Of a stretch of 34,385 nt of DNA, positions 1 through 8,079 are shown piece by piece. The position numbers were made by a program, and so were the translations under genes. A model generated the notes under the pieces. The model was not told where the DNA came from. It was given only the letters and a program-made list of their open reading frames with translations, and searched no databases. The DNA lies in the NCBI GenBank assembly GCA_015711725.1, contig JACVIX010000021.1, positions 1 through 34,385 of the forward strand. The letters are read 5' to 3'. This DNA is from Candidatus Geothermincola primus (lineage in GTDB: Bacteria > Actinomycetota > Geothermincolia > Geothermincolales > Geothermincolaceae). Position 1 is the first letter of the stretch. The number at the start of each line of letters is the position of its first letter.

Positions 1-398
1 TGGCTGTCGATCCGCTGAAAGAGGACCTCTGGGCGACGGGGATGAAGTTCACCGGGAATCGCGGTTTCGACTGCGTGATCGAAGCCTCGGGTTCAACGGA
101 TTCCGCCAAAGCCGCTTTGGACTTGGTGGGCAAGGCGGGAACCATGGAATATTTTGCGGTCTACCCCATGAACTTTGAATTGCCGCTAAAACCTTTTGAC
201 CTCTACGCAAGGGAGATAACCATTCACGGGGTTTTCATGTCCCCTTACCTCTTCCCCCGTGCGATAGCCATACTTCCCCGGCTGAAGTTGCGTCCCCTAG
301 TCTCCAAGATCTACCCCCTCTCGCAAGCGGTAGAGGCCTTCCAGGAGCAGCTTAAACAGCAGAACATTAAGATACTTCTAAAGTGCCAGGAGGAGTGA
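1..398 (+). CDS. Zn-type medium-chain alcohol/polyol dehydrogenase, C-terminal part (5' end outside window)
   Basis: About 131 residues are open from position 3 to the TGA at 396-398, so this is the end of a gene that begins before the window. The visible part starts in the nucleotide-binding half: a GFDCVIEASG stretch followed by AAL-LVGKAGTM is the pattern of medium-chain dehydrogenase/reductases related to sorbitol and threonine dehydrogenases. Near the end, a PLSQAVEAFQ segment matches the usual C-terminal helix of this superfamily. The zinc ligands would lie upstream and cannot be seen. It probably oxidises an alcohol or polyol with NAD(P)+. The next gene begins 6 bases after the stop, with its ribosome site inside this gene's end, so it is co-transcribed with the transketolase subunits. 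The substrate is unknown; a sugar alcohol is a reasonable guess from context. Confidence 0.8.
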   Translation, partial: AVDPLKEDLWATGMKFTGNRGFDCVIEASGSTDSAKAALDLVGKAGTMEYFAVYPMNFELPLKPFDLYAREITIHGVFMSPYLFPRAIAILPRLKLRPLVSKIYPLSQAVEAFQEQLKQQNIKILLKCQEE

Positions 399-404
399 TC
401 GCCT

Positions 405-1244
405 ATGCACCGGAGCATAGAGGAACTCCAGGAAAAGGCGGTGGAGATCCGCAAAAAGATATTGGAGATCAGCGCCATAGCCGGGGGAGGGCATCTGGGT
501 GGTTCCCTTTCCATGGTGGAGATACTGGTAGCTCTCTACTATCACGCCATGAGGTATAACCCAAAGGAACCGCGATGGCCCCAACGAGACCGATTCGTTT
601 TATCCAAAGGCCATGGCATCTTAGGGCTCTGTCCCATCCTTGCGGATCTAGGATTCTACCCAGAGGAGCTTTGGCAAGACTACGGCCGTCTGGACAGCGC
701 TTTCGGCATGCACCCCAACATGGACAAGATTCCGGGTATCGATATGTCCACCGGATCATTAGGCCATGGCCTTTCCGTGGGAGTGGGAATGGCCCTCGCT
801 GGACGTCTTGACCAGGCCGATTGGCGAGTTTTCGTCCTTCTCGGAGACGGCGAACTTGACGAGGGCAGCAACTGGGAGGCGGCAATGTCGGCAAGCCATT
901 TCCAGTTGGGTAACCTGGTGGCCATCATCGATCGCAACGGTCTACAGGTGGACGGAAGCACCGAGGAGGTGATGGCTCTGGAACCTCTGGCTGAGAAATG
1001 GCGAGCTTTCGGATGGCGGGTAATCGAGCTGGATGGTCACGACCTCCATCAACTGGTGGAGGCTCTAGACAGCCTCCCTCCGGCCAATTCCACTCAACCC
1101 ACCTGCATCATTGCCAAGACGGTGAAGGGTAAGGGCGTCTCCTTCATGGAGGGCAAGGGAGAATGGCATTACGGTGGGCTGGATGAAGAGCATACCAAGC
1201 AAGCTCTAGAGGAGTTGGAAAGATCACATCCAGGGAGGAGGTGA
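405..1244 (+). CDS. Transketolase, N-terminal (thiamine diphosphate-binding) subunit
   Basis: 279 residues matching the N-terminal half of transketolase, which in many anaerobes, archaea and thermophiles is a separate subunit. Visible landmarks are GGGHLGGSLS (residues 27-36), SKGH (67-70), GSLGHGLSVGVGMA (117-130), and the thiamine diphosphate motif starting GDGELDEGSNWEA at 147 and ending in RNG near 177-179. The expected function is transfer of two-carbon ketol units between sugar phosphates, together with the C-terminal subunit encoded next. The AGGAGTGATC sequence just upstream supplies the ribosome site for the ATG at 405. The gene lies between a dehydrogenase and the partner subunit with almost no spacing. 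The substrate could be ordinary pentose phosphates or a special ketose phosphate; split transketolases also occur in apiose catabolism. Confidence 0.93.
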   Translation: MHRSIEELQEKAVEIRKKILEISAIAGGGHLGGSLSMVEILVALYYHAMRYNPKEPRWPQRDRFVLSKGHGILGLCPILADLGFYPEELWQDYGRLDSAFGMHPNMDKIPGIDMSTGSLGHGLSVGVGMALAGRLDQADWRVFVLLGDGELDEGSNWEAAMSASHFQLGNLVAIIDRNGLQVDGSTEEVMALEPLAEKWRAFGWRVIELDGHDLHQLVEALDSLPPANSTQPTCIIAKTVKGKGVSFMEGKGEWHYGGLDEEHTKQALEELERSHPGRR

Positions 1245-1249
1245 GTGGG

Positions 1250-2212
1250 ATGCCCCAAGGATTTTTCTTCAATGTTCTGGATGTTGATAAATTCGCCACC
1301 CGGGATGTGTATGGTAAGGTACTGGCCGAGCTGGCGGAGAGCAACCGAGATATCGTGGTGCTCACCGCCGACATGAGGCTGAGCAACAAGACCAACGATT
1401 TCGCCAAGGTCCACCCCGACCGTTATTTCGACTTTGGCATCGCCGAGCAGAACATGATAGCCGCGGCAGCGGGAATGGCCACCTGCGGAAAGATTCCTTT
1501 CGTATCCACCTATGCCGCTTTCGCTTCCCTCAGGTGCGCGGAACAGATTCACACCGATATCGCCTATCCCAACTTGAACGTGCGCATCCTCTCCACACAT
1601 GCGGGCCTTTCCCTGGGGGACGGAGGACCTACTCACCACGCCATCGAGGACATCGCCATCATGAGAAGCATGGCCAACATGACCGTGGTGGTTCCCGCGG
1701 ACGCCAAATCATGCGCCAAGGCCATAGAGGAATCCGTATCTTATCAAGGTCCCATCTATTTCAGGTTGGGAATGGGCGCGGAACCTTTAGTTTACAAGGG
1801 CGATTTCGATTACAACATTGGCAAAGCCAACATAGTGAGGGAAGGGAGCGACCTGACGGTAATCGCCTGCGGGATATGCGTGATGGCTGCGGAAAAGGCT
1901 GCTCGCAAACTGGAAAAGGAAGATATCAGCGTGAAGGTTATCGACATGCATACCATCAAGCCCTTGGACACGGAGACAATCATCCAAGCCGCCAAGGAAA
2001 CGGGAAAGATAATCACCGCAGAGGTTCATAACATCATCGGGGGTCTGGGGGGCGCGGTGGCCGAGACCTTGGCGGAACACGGTTTAGGGATCAAGTTCAA
2101 ACGTCTGGGCATACCTGACGTCTATTCAGCGATTGGGCCCCCGGATGACCTTTACGCGCGTTATGGCATCGACTCCGATGGAATTTACAATGCGTCAAAA
2201 AAGATGCTTTAA
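1250..2212 (+). CDS. Transketolase, C-terminal (pyrimidine-binding plus C-terminal) subunit
   Basis: About 320 residues forming the partner of the preceding subunit. The FGIAEQNMIAAAAGMA segment carries the conserved Glu that activates thiamine, and STHAGLSLGDGGPTHHAIED is typical of the transketolase/DXS pyrimidine domain; a C-terminal Rossmann-like domain follows (VIDMHTIKPLD, HNIIGGLGGAVAE). I chose the ATG at 1250 because an AGGAGG lies eight bases before it; the in-frame GTG at 1241 directly abuts that ribosome site and overlaps the previous stop. Five bases separate it from the upstream gene, so both subunits are made from one message, as expected for a heteromeric enzyme. Confidence 0.93.
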   Translation: MPQGFFFNVLDVDKFATRDVYGKVLAELAESNRDIVVLTADMRLSNKTNDFAKVHPDRYFDFGIAEQNMIAAAAGMATCGKIPFVSTYAAFASLRCAEQIHTDIAYPNLNVRILSTHAGLSLGDGGPTHHAIEDIAIMRSMANMTVVVPADAKSCAKAIEESVSYQGPIYFRLGMGAEPLVYKGDFDYNIGKANIVREGSDLTVIACGICVMAAEKAARKLEKEDISVKVIDMHTIKPLDTETIIQAAKETGKIITAEVHNIIGGLGGAVAETLAEHGLGIKFKRLGIPDVYSAIGPPDDLYARYGIDSDGIYNASKKML

Positions 2213-2235
2213 TCTGGGAAAAGGAGGTAGGGAAG

Positions 2236-2559
2236 GTGTCGGAACTGGAAGAAATCCTCAACAGATTGTTGGAGACGGCCAACAACGATCCGGAGAGAAA
2301 GGACCGATTGGAGCTGTGTATGGGTCAGACTATACAATTGAAGGTCACCGACGGTGAAGATCTGGTAATCGTTGCCGATCAGGGCAAGCTCTCTTTACAG
2401 AAAGGCGAGATTCCCGATCCCACCGCCACGGTGATGGGCGAGGAACAGTACTTCATAGACCTTTTTAACCAGGAGCTCGATCCCATGGGCGCCATCATGA
2501 GCGGCAAGCTAGTTTTAAAGGGAGATGTCACCCCCTTCATGGACTTAGAACTCTTCTAG
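2236..2559 (+). CDS. Small SCP2 (sterol carrier protein 2)-like domain protein
   Basis: 107 residues starting at a GTG preceded by AAGGAGGT (2221-2228). The order of an N-terminal helix, a short strand (TIQLKVTDGEDLVIV), a PDPTATVMGEEQYFIDLFNQELDPMGAIMSGKLVLKGD region and a short hydrophobic tail is the usual layout of bacterial single-domain SCP2 proteins; the MSGKLVLKGD stretch is especially typical. Such proteins bind hydrophobic ligands or act as accessory domains, and no catalytic residues are expected. It sits 23 bases after the transketolase and closes the operon. Its role beside carbohydrate enzymes is unexplained; it may hold an acyl or lipid ligand. An inverted repeat (CTCTTCTA at 2551-2558 and TAGAAGAG at 2583-2590) spans its stop codon. 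Confidence 0.75.
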   Translation: MSELEEILNRLLETANNDPERKDRLELCMGQTIQLKVTDGEDLVIVADQGKLSLQKGEIPDPTATVMGEEQYFIDLFNQELDPMGAIMSGKLVLKGDVTPFMDLELF

Positions 2560-2925
2560 GTTAACGGGCTCAGTCTACGATTTAGAAGAGATGCGCTAAT
2601 TTGTTTCATCGCCGGGCAACAGTGCGGCGTAGAAGCTGAAAATGGGTAATTTATGCTTATCTTTTTCTCTATCGCCGACGGTCACTCGGAACCACAGCCA
2701 TTAAGCTTAGCACGTGACAAAGAACATCTGTGTCCGCTGAATAATCCGGAATGATTCAACCTAACCTGAATTTTCTCCATGCGACGCGATTCCTCCCAGC
2801 CAACCTCTAAAGGGCTTACAAGAACATTCCCTTTATCACGACTATAACGAAACTACGTTTTCAAAAAATAGAATAAGCATAGTAATGAGATTGGTCTTCA
2901 ATTCGGAGAGAGGCGAGAGCCAATC
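2560..2925. other. Gene-free gap between convergent operons
   Basis: 366 bases between the SCP2 gene (+) and the second FixC-like gene (-), which converge here. I see no convincing coding sequence. It contains the inverted repeat at the SCP2 stop and, at the other end, the hairpin listed at 2886-2928. AT content rises toward 2850-2890. Confidence 0.6.
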
Positions 2926-2928
2926 TCA
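2886..2928 (-). terminator. Hairpin at the end of the FixC/FixX operon
   Basis: TGAGATTGG (2886-2894) and CCAATCTCA (2920-2928) form a perfect 9-bp stem with a 25-base loop, overlapping the stop codon of the FixC-like gene. On the minus strand a T-rich run follows only about 13 bases later, so this is not a textbook intrinsic terminator; it could equally stabilise the 3' end of the message. Confidence 0.35.
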
Positions 2929-4284
2929 GTTTTCCGTCGACAGCTTGTCAAATTTATTCTCCACCCAATTGCAGTAGTACCTGCGGTACATCTCTACCCA
3001 CCTGGCCATGACCAAAGGATCTTTTCTCAAGGATTGAGCGATGGAGCAGCTCAAGGGTTTGCCCACATACCTATATCTGAAAGCGCCGATCCCCCAGTGA
3101 TCGTTTATCCTGGAGCGAAACTCCCTTTCGCTTCTGCTCGCGAGCACGTTCCGTAGATCCCATCTGCGCCTGTCGGCGGTAATATAAGTGATATAAGGAT
3201 GTTCCTTGACCCTCGACTCGTACCTCCAGAGGAAATTCCTGCTGGTATCCCCCGCTCGAACAGCCTCGATAGCCACATCGGCGGCGATATCCGCGGAGAA
3301 CCAGGCGTTGGGAACCCCATCCCCGAAGGCGGAGGCCTCTAATCCCGCCGCGTCACCGATGATCAACATTCCGTCACCATATATGGGCATCTTCCTCATA
3401 TCGGGCAGCAGTCCCGCATAGATGGGGCAGACGTCCCACATCACCGCCCTCAGTTTGACCTTGGGAGCGATATCATTTTTCCAGCGCTCCACCTTGGAGG
3501 TAAAATTCTCAAAGTACTCGGGGAGCAATCTAGCCAAATCAGGAACTTTTCCCTCGGTAACGAGAAACTGTCCCAACCCTGGATGGATGCTCTCTCGATA
3601 AGTAAAGATATAGAAGGTGGAGCCATACCCCAAGGGAGCCCCAATGCGCTCCTCGGGCATGCCATGGAAAAATTCCATGCTGAGGTCAAAGACGCTATCC
3701 ACGTCCTCTTTGGCCATCTGGAAGTCCCAGAGCATGTACAGCTCCATAGCCTCAGGCACATACTTCTTTCTGATTCCCGCCTTGATGGAGAGGTTATTCT
3801 GGGTCCCCCCCGCGTCGATTAATATCTTGCACCTTAACTCCTCGCCCCGGTCGGTAATGATGCCCTTGACCGCTCCTTTTTCCATGATCAAGTCAATGGC
3901 GGCGGTAGAGGTGCGTAGCTCCGAACCGGCTTCCACCGCCCGATCCGCCAGCCAGGTGCAGAAAGGTTTACAGTAAGCGGCGTAACCTAAAGCGAAGGGA
4001 CTGGGTAGTCTCAGGGAGCTGTTGGTATGGTAGATTTTACCATTCCTCACGAAGCGGTTGACCACTTTGCAGATGGGTCGCTCCACGGGGGGGTTGCCAT
4101 TCATGATAAAATCCGGGCCGAAGAGGAAACCGTAAAAGGGGATGACCAGACCGGAGACTACTTTCTCGCCAGGAACCTGGGCGCGTTCCACTATGAGCGT
4201 CCGCAAACCCGCTTCCGCGCACTTCTTGGCAGCCACCGGACCACCGAAGCCGGCTCCCACCACTATCACGTCATAATCTTCCAT
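2926..4284 (-). CDS. FixC/geranylgeranyl-reductase-family FAD oxidoreductase (second copy)
   Basis: About 452 residues. The N-terminus (MEDYDVIVVGAGFGGPVAA, then VER) is a dinucleotide-binding fold for FAD, and GDGMLIIGDAAG near residue 315 is the second FAD-contacting motif. The overall pattern fits the FixC / ETF-quinone oxidoreductase / geranylgeranyl reductase superfamily. The reading frame is open upstream to 4362, but I prefer ATG 4284: it begins four bases after the ferredoxin stop and starts exactly at the FAD fold, while the longer version would overlap the ferredoxin by over 70 bases. It closely resembles the larger flavoprotein upstream (shared GLRTL, PFYGFLFGPDFI, YRES and DGVP-AWFSADIAADVAIEA segments), so the two arose by duplication. 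It probably passes electrons between the ferredoxin and a quinone or isoprenoid double bond. Confidence 0.8.
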   Translation of the reverse strand: MEDYDVIVVGAGFGGPVAAKKCAEAGLRTLIVERAQVPGEKVVSGLVIPFYGFLFGPDFIMNGNPPVERPICKVVNRFVRNGKIYHTNSSLRLPSPFALGYAAYCKPFCTWLADRAVEAGSELRTSTAAIDLIMEKGAVKGIITDRGEELRCKILIDAGGTQNNLSIKAGIRKKYVPEAMELYMLWDFQMAKEDVDSVFDLSMEFFHGMPEERIGAPLGYGSTFYIFTYRESIHPGLGQFLVTEGKVPDLARLLPEYFENFTSKVERWKNDIAPKVKLRAVMWDVCPIYAGLLPDMRKMPIYGDGMLIIGDAAGLEASAFGDGVPNAWFSADIAADVAIEAVRAGDTSRNFLWRYESRVKEHPYITYITADRRRWDLRNVLASRSEREFRSRINDHWGIGAFRYRYVGKPLSCSIAQSLRKDPLVMARWVEMYRRYYCNWVENKFDKLSTEN

Positions 4285-4288
4285 GGGA

Positions 4289-4558
4289 TCAACCCCAATC
4301 GCTTCTATACCCCGTGCCGCCTTTGGGCCAGGAGAAATCGATGGCTCCCTTTTCGCAGACATACCAGCAGGCAGCGCACTCCATACACTTCTCCAGACTC
4401 TTTATCCGAGCCTTCTTCTTCTCGATCTCGTAACATCCAGCCAGGCATACCTTCATGCAACAGGCGCAGCCGTCGCATTTCTTGTCATCCACCTTGATGA
4501 AATCGCCAGTTCCCTCCACCCATTCAACCCCGGGGAACTCCTCAAAGGTTCTGGTCAT
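4289..4558 (-). CDS. FixX-like 2[4Fe-4S] ferredoxin
   Basis: About 89 residues. Two cluster motifs are visible, C-x2-C-x2-C-x3-C in CDGCACCMKVC and again in CMECAACWYVC. The C-terminus (AIDF-WPKGGTGYRSDWG) matches the ending typical of FixX proteins, in which a hydrophobic-Tyr/Trp-Pro-Arg/Lys-Gly-Gly motif closes the chain; this is why I call it FixX-like rather than a generic ferredoxin. The ATG at 4558 has AGGAGG a few bases upstream; the open frame extends to 4612 but lies inside the preceding gene. It overlaps the end of the upstream flavoprotein by 17 bases and is followed four bases later by the second flavoprotein, so all three are translationally coupled. Confidence 0.85.
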   Translation of the reverse strand: MTRTFEEFPGVEWVEGTGDFIKVDDKKCDGCACCMKVCLAGCYEIEKKKARIKSLEKCMECAACWYVCEKGAIDFSWPKGGTGYRSDWG

Positions 4559-6257
4559 AACAACCTCCTCTCCTCGAAGGGGAAGCGAATATCGCAGGAT
4601 CGGCCTCTTCAATGAAACGGTTTATCCATGATGTCGCCGGCTCCATTTTATCCTCCAGGCTCAGCAGAAATTTCCAGAATGGCTCCAATACTGGCATGAG
4701 CATCTTTACCAGATTGTTTCCGTATCGAGATGCCGGCTTGAAAAACCGTGCGGCTATCTTGATCAAAGGAGAGAAAAGCCTGAGCAATCCCTCCATAAAA
4801 TCGAGCGCGACCCGGAAGAGAACCGCGGCCATCATGGGCTTCCTTGAATAGATATCCTTGTGTTCATACTTGCAACCGCTGTAATCGTAACGTTGGTGAA
4901 TCCAGTTGTAATAATAGCGAAAGTACATGCGCAACCAAGCCACGATAATCGTGGGGTCTTTCTCTATGCTCTCGAGGATAGCTTGTAGCAAGGGGGAGGT
5001 CACATGGGTAAAGCCCCCCAGACCCCAGCCTTCGTGGATGAATTTTTTAAGCAGCCTCTCATCATGTTTCTCCTGGGCAAATCTCAGATTGTAACGGTTT
5101 GTGCCTGAGATCGCCCATTGGATGATGGGATGAGCTTTTATGCGTTCATCGTATCTCTTCAGAAAGGAGGCACTGGTATCCCCTGACCGGATGGCTTCGA
5201 TGGCCACATCGGCGGCGATATCCGCGGAGAACCAGGCGGTAGGAACCCCATCGCATAATTCGGTGTTCTCCAGCCCGGCAGCGTCACCGATTAAAATCAT
5301 GCCGTCGGTGTAATTGGGCATGCCGCGCAGCTCGAGGTCCAAACCCACGAAGATCTCGAACCCTTCCCACATGCGCGCTCTCAACCTTGCCCGTGGGGCG
5401 ATCTCCTCCACCCACCATGGAAGCTGGGAGGTAATATTTCGGTGATATACCTCGAATAATTCCTTCAGGTCAGGAACCTCCCCCTTATCCATACGCAGGC
5501 ACTGGTCTTGGCACATGTGCACGCTCTCCCGGTAGGGCCAGACCATCAGTCCGTTTCCATGTCCCAGAGGCGGTGCCAGCATCTGTTCGTCCCAGCCCCA
5601 GCAAAACCGCAGGGTGAACCCGAAGATGCGGTCCACCTCCTCCTTGCTCATCTGGTAATCATAGACATCTGCCAGTGAGATCACCTCAGGCGGATACCTC
5701 TTCCTCACTCCCGCCTTTACCGCCACCAGCCCTTGGGAACCTTCAGCGTCGATTACCAGTTTGCAACGAATCTCCTCACCGCTGTCCAGGACCACACCGC
5801 AGACCTTACCATTTTCGCGCATCACTCCCGTCACCGTGCAAGAGGTACGCAATTCCGCCCCCGCTTGCATAGCTTTTTCCGCCTCCCACTGGCAGAAGGG
5901 TTTGCAGTACGCATTGTAGCCCAGGGCGAACACCGGAGAGAGTGGTCTGGGGATGCGCAGGCTGTCGTCTATGTCGATATCCCCTTTTTCGATATCCTTT
6001 ATTATGTAATTGATGATGCCATCCACCGGCCTCTCTATGGGTGGGTCGCCGTCCCGAATGAAATCCGGCCCGAAGAGAAATCCATAAAAAGGTATGGTGA
6101 GGCCGGATATCACTTTTTCCCCTACGCTCCCCGACCTTTCAAGCATGAGCGTGCGCAGGCCCGCCCGCGCGCACTTTCTTGCCGCAACTGGACCCCCAAA
6201 ACCGGCACCTATAACGATGACGTCGTATTCGTCCCTTATGTTTATCGTATCAACCAT
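4542..6257 (-). CDS. FixC/geranylgeranyl-reductase-family FAD oxidoreductase with extra C-terminal region (first copy)
   Basis: 571 residues. FAD fold at the N-terminus (DEYDVIVIGAGFGGPVAA), a redox-fold region with GLMVWPYRESVH, and DGMILIGDAAGLENTELCDG about residue 325. The family in general oxidises or reduces quinones or polyprenyl chains, taking electrons from ferredoxin or electron-transfer flavoprotein. Compared with its sister copy it carries about 100 additional residues after the shared C-terminal RYYYNWIHQRYD stretch; this extension has hydrophobic and amphipathic helices (MMAAVLFRVALDFMEGLLRLF, then LVKMLMPVLEPFWKFLLSL) that could anchor it to the membrane. ATG 6257 is chosen over the adjacent GTG 6260 because GGGAGAACGA is better spaced to it. 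It is the first gene of a three-gene operon. Confidence 0.8.
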   Translation of the reverse strand: MVDTINIRDEYDVIVIGAGFGGPVAARKCARAGLRTLMLERSGSVGEKVISGLTIPFYGFLFGPDFIRDGDPPIERPVDGIINYIIKDIEKGDIDIDDSLRIPRPLSPVFALGYNAYCKPFCQWEAEKAMQAGAELRTSCTVTGVMRENGKVCGVVLDSGEEIRCKLVIDAEGSQGLVAVKAGVRKRYPPEVISLADVYDYQMSKEEVDRIFGFTLRFCWGWDEQMLAPPLGHGNGLMVWPYRESVHMCQDQCLRMDKGEVPDLKELFEVYHRNITSQLPWWVEEIAPRARLRARMWEGFEIFVGLDLELRGMPNYTDGMILIGDAAGLENTELCDGVPTAWFSADIAADVAIEAIRSGDTSASFLKRYDERIKAHPIIQWAISGTNRYNLRFAQEKHDERLLKKFIHEGWGLGGFTHVTSPLLQAILESIEKDPTIIVAWLRMYFRYYYNWIHQRYDYSGCKYEHKDIYSRKPMMAAVLFRVALDFMEGLLRLFSPLIKIAARFFKPASRYGNNLVKMLMPVLEPFWKFLLSLEDKMEPATSWINRFIEEADPAIFASPSRRGGCYDQNL

Positions 6258-6863
6258 CACTCGTTCTCCCTCTTAACTAAAGGCTTCTGTAAACATTTAA
6301 ATATTTACATTATGTTATGATATTTAGATAACCACTCCACGGTTTTTTTCCTCTTCCAGCTTATGCGCCAAAACCACACCCTTTTGACGAAGAACATGCC
6401 TCTCCTGGGAAGCCTCGTCCATGAATTTGCCCGACTGATCTATGGGAAGCGAAATCCCGAAAGAGTGAAGGTATGAAGTTCAAGGTTCAAAGGAAAATGT
6501 CCGTAGATATTCCTTCGCAATTTTTCCCCCTAAAAAGCCGCGGAATAAAGGTTTAGGCTTCCGTCGGAAAAGATTACGCTTTATGTTATCCAGATAAACT
6601 GTCTTAACTGTCTAGTTGTTCCCGGCTTAACTATCTCTAGTTATTCCTGGAATTCTGGGTATATTCATCCCCACATCCAGTTGTTTTTGATTGATCTATC
6701 TATGAATTCTCCCAATCTCAGGCCCGAGGCTTAACTTCGAATCAAAAAGGTGCGCCAGTTTAAAGAGTTATTCAATCGGGCTCAGCTTCCATGCTAACTT
6801 TCTTTACGTCGAAGGGCCCGCCTTCTCGCCACCCTAAAAAGAGTCTGTCTCCGCAATTGGTTT
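6258..6863. other. 606-bp gene-free region upstream of the FixC operon
   Basis: No convincing gene. It holds the palindrome listed at 6288-6309 and a short imperfect tandem repeat (CTTAACT...GTTGTTCCCGG at 6603-6625, then CTTAACT...GTTATTCCTGG at 6626-6650). The rest looks like decayed non-coding sequence. Confidence 0.6.
6288..6309. promoter_or_regulatory. Palindrome upstream of the FixC operon (candidate operator)
   Basis: Arms TGTAAACATTT (6288-6298) and AAATATTTACA (6299-6309) are mirror images with one mismatch per arm pair, a 22-bp palindrome with no spacer. It lies 30-52 bases before the first codon of the FixC-like operon, the usual place for a dimeric regulator to act. The regulator is unknown. 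Confidence 0.5.
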
Positions 6864-7115
6864 TTATTCACTCTCCCGCCAGCGCTTCAGCCGGGAAAGA
6901 GTGTCCTCGGCTCTCTTCATAGCTTCATCGCTGGTTATATTGAAAGTCTCCTCATACTTGAGAGCCAGCTGCCTCTTCATCTCCTCGCGATTTTTGATAG
7001 TGAACTCTCCCTTAACCATGCAATATTTACAGAACTCCTGGGTCACGTCGCAATCGGCATGGTCTTCCTCGCATTCCATGGGCATCCCGCAGGACTGGCA
7101 TTCCATCACTTCCAT
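6864..7115 (-). CDS. Small putative zinc-ribbon protein
   Basis: 83 residues. An N-terminal CQSCGMPM motif and a later CKYCMVKGEFT give two Cys pairs that should bind one zinc ion, in the arrangement of the bacterial 'putative zinc ribbon' family that begins C-xx-CGMP. The second half is charged and helical (REEMKRQLALKYEE, EDTLSRLKRWRESE). No enzymatic motif is visible; family members have no settled function. The ATG at 7115 has AGGAG 9-10 bases upstream; a second ATG at 7106 is possible. It is monocistronic, next to the remains of an insertion sequence. Confidence 0.75.
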   Translation of the reverse strand: MEVMECQSCGMPMECEEDHADCDVTQEFCKYCMVKGEFTIKNREEMKRQLALKYEETFNITSDEAMKRAEDTLSRLKRWRESE

Positions 7116-7185
7116 GAGAGCTTTCTCCTTTCACCAAAATCTCAACATGCATAATACCCAGAAAAAGCCTACTTGAAACGCCACG

Positions 7186-7208
7186 CGTCCCTTATGACCA
7201 GAGGGACG
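7186..7208. repeat. 7-bp perfect hairpin upstream of the zinc-ribbon gene
   Basis: CGTCCCT (7186-7192) and AGGGACG (7202-7208) with a 9-base loop, about 70 bases upstream of the zinc-ribbon start. No T-run follows on either strand, so it is not an obvious terminator; it might be a leader structure or a chance palindrome. Confidence 0.35.
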
Positions 7209-7332
7209 TAGACACGGCACGCGCAATAGAAATAATATGCCAATCCATCTTTCTATATAGGCGTTATATTTATTCCATCTTTCAAAGCACATTTATATAG
7301 CAAATTTTTTCGCAAGACATAAAATATGATTC

Positions 7333-7968
7333 AGAGTCTCAAGTAGTGGTGCACGAAGGGAGCGCGACCAAAGGGGAGTTGGCCAGGTATTCCGCTTCAC
7401 CTACGGTTCCGCTCCACCCCTGGACTCGCGGCCTCATGGAAGCCCCTTGGAAATAGAGTGACCACCGTGCCATCCTTCTCTTGGAAATGACCATCTTCAA
7501 GAGAAAGGGGAAGCCGACGGTCATAAAAAATATAGACCTTTTGGACTGGTTGAGCAGCTCACAGTGGGCTTCCCTGAGGCTGCAGAGATGCTCGGGGAGG
7601 CTAAGGAAGGCGAGCATTTCGCCACCTCCCCCAAGGAACACTGGCGCCAGATCAGGAGCAACAATTCCCTTAAGAGGCTGAACCGCGAGATTAGGAGAAG
7701 GAGAGATGTGATGGGCATCTTCTCCAACAGGGAAGCGGTTGTAAGACTTGTCGATGCTGTCCTTGCGGAATAGAAAGACGAATGGCAGGCGGCAAGGCGC
7801 TACATGAGCCAGCATTTAATTGTTAAAGCCTAAATGACGGTTGTTGACGATGAGAACATCAAGATGGGAAGGGAGGTGACGTAGGATCTGCCGCAGTTAA
7901 CTAAAGTCGCTTTCAAGGAGTAATGTACGGTTGAGCTTATCACGCCACTTGACGGGACGTGGCCAGAC
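7333..7968 (+). mobile_element. Decayed IS256-family insertion sequence remnant
   Basis: A broken transposase lies between similar ends in inverted orientation: TCAAGTAGTGGTGCA near 7339-7353 on the plus strand and TCAAGTGGCGTGA near 7941-7953 on the minus strand. About 635 bases remain against roughly 1.3 kb for an intact member, so most of the transposase is deleted. The exact outer borders and target duplications cannot be fixed by eye. Confidence 0.5.
7543..7830 (+). pseudogene. IS256-family (Mutator-type) transposase, C-terminal fragment with in-frame stop
   Basis: The translated frame gives FPEAAEML, then [20 protein letters not shown] and [28 protein letters not shown], matching the conserved C-terminal region of IS256-type transposases (usual form HWR-I-STN-LERLN-EI-RRT-VVGIFPN). 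A TAG at 7771-7773 then interrupts the frame, but the homology continues after it as DEW-A-RRYMS, as expected for the family's terminal motif. The N-terminal two thirds, including the first acidic catalytic residues, are missing. It is certainly inactive. Confidence 0.75.
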
Positions 7969-8079
7969 TCCCCTTTAAAAAGAGCGCTTTAGAGCGTTTC
8001 ACCCATCCCGTATCTGTTGGCGAGCGGAAGCTAGTTCCAAGTTATCTAAATAAAGGATTTTTCATCTTCTCAGCTTTTC

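Noticed and set aside
4285-4362. 26-residue N-terminal extension of the second FixC-like protein
   Set aside because: It would overlap the well-supported ferredoxin gene in another frame, and the FAD fold starts at the next Met.
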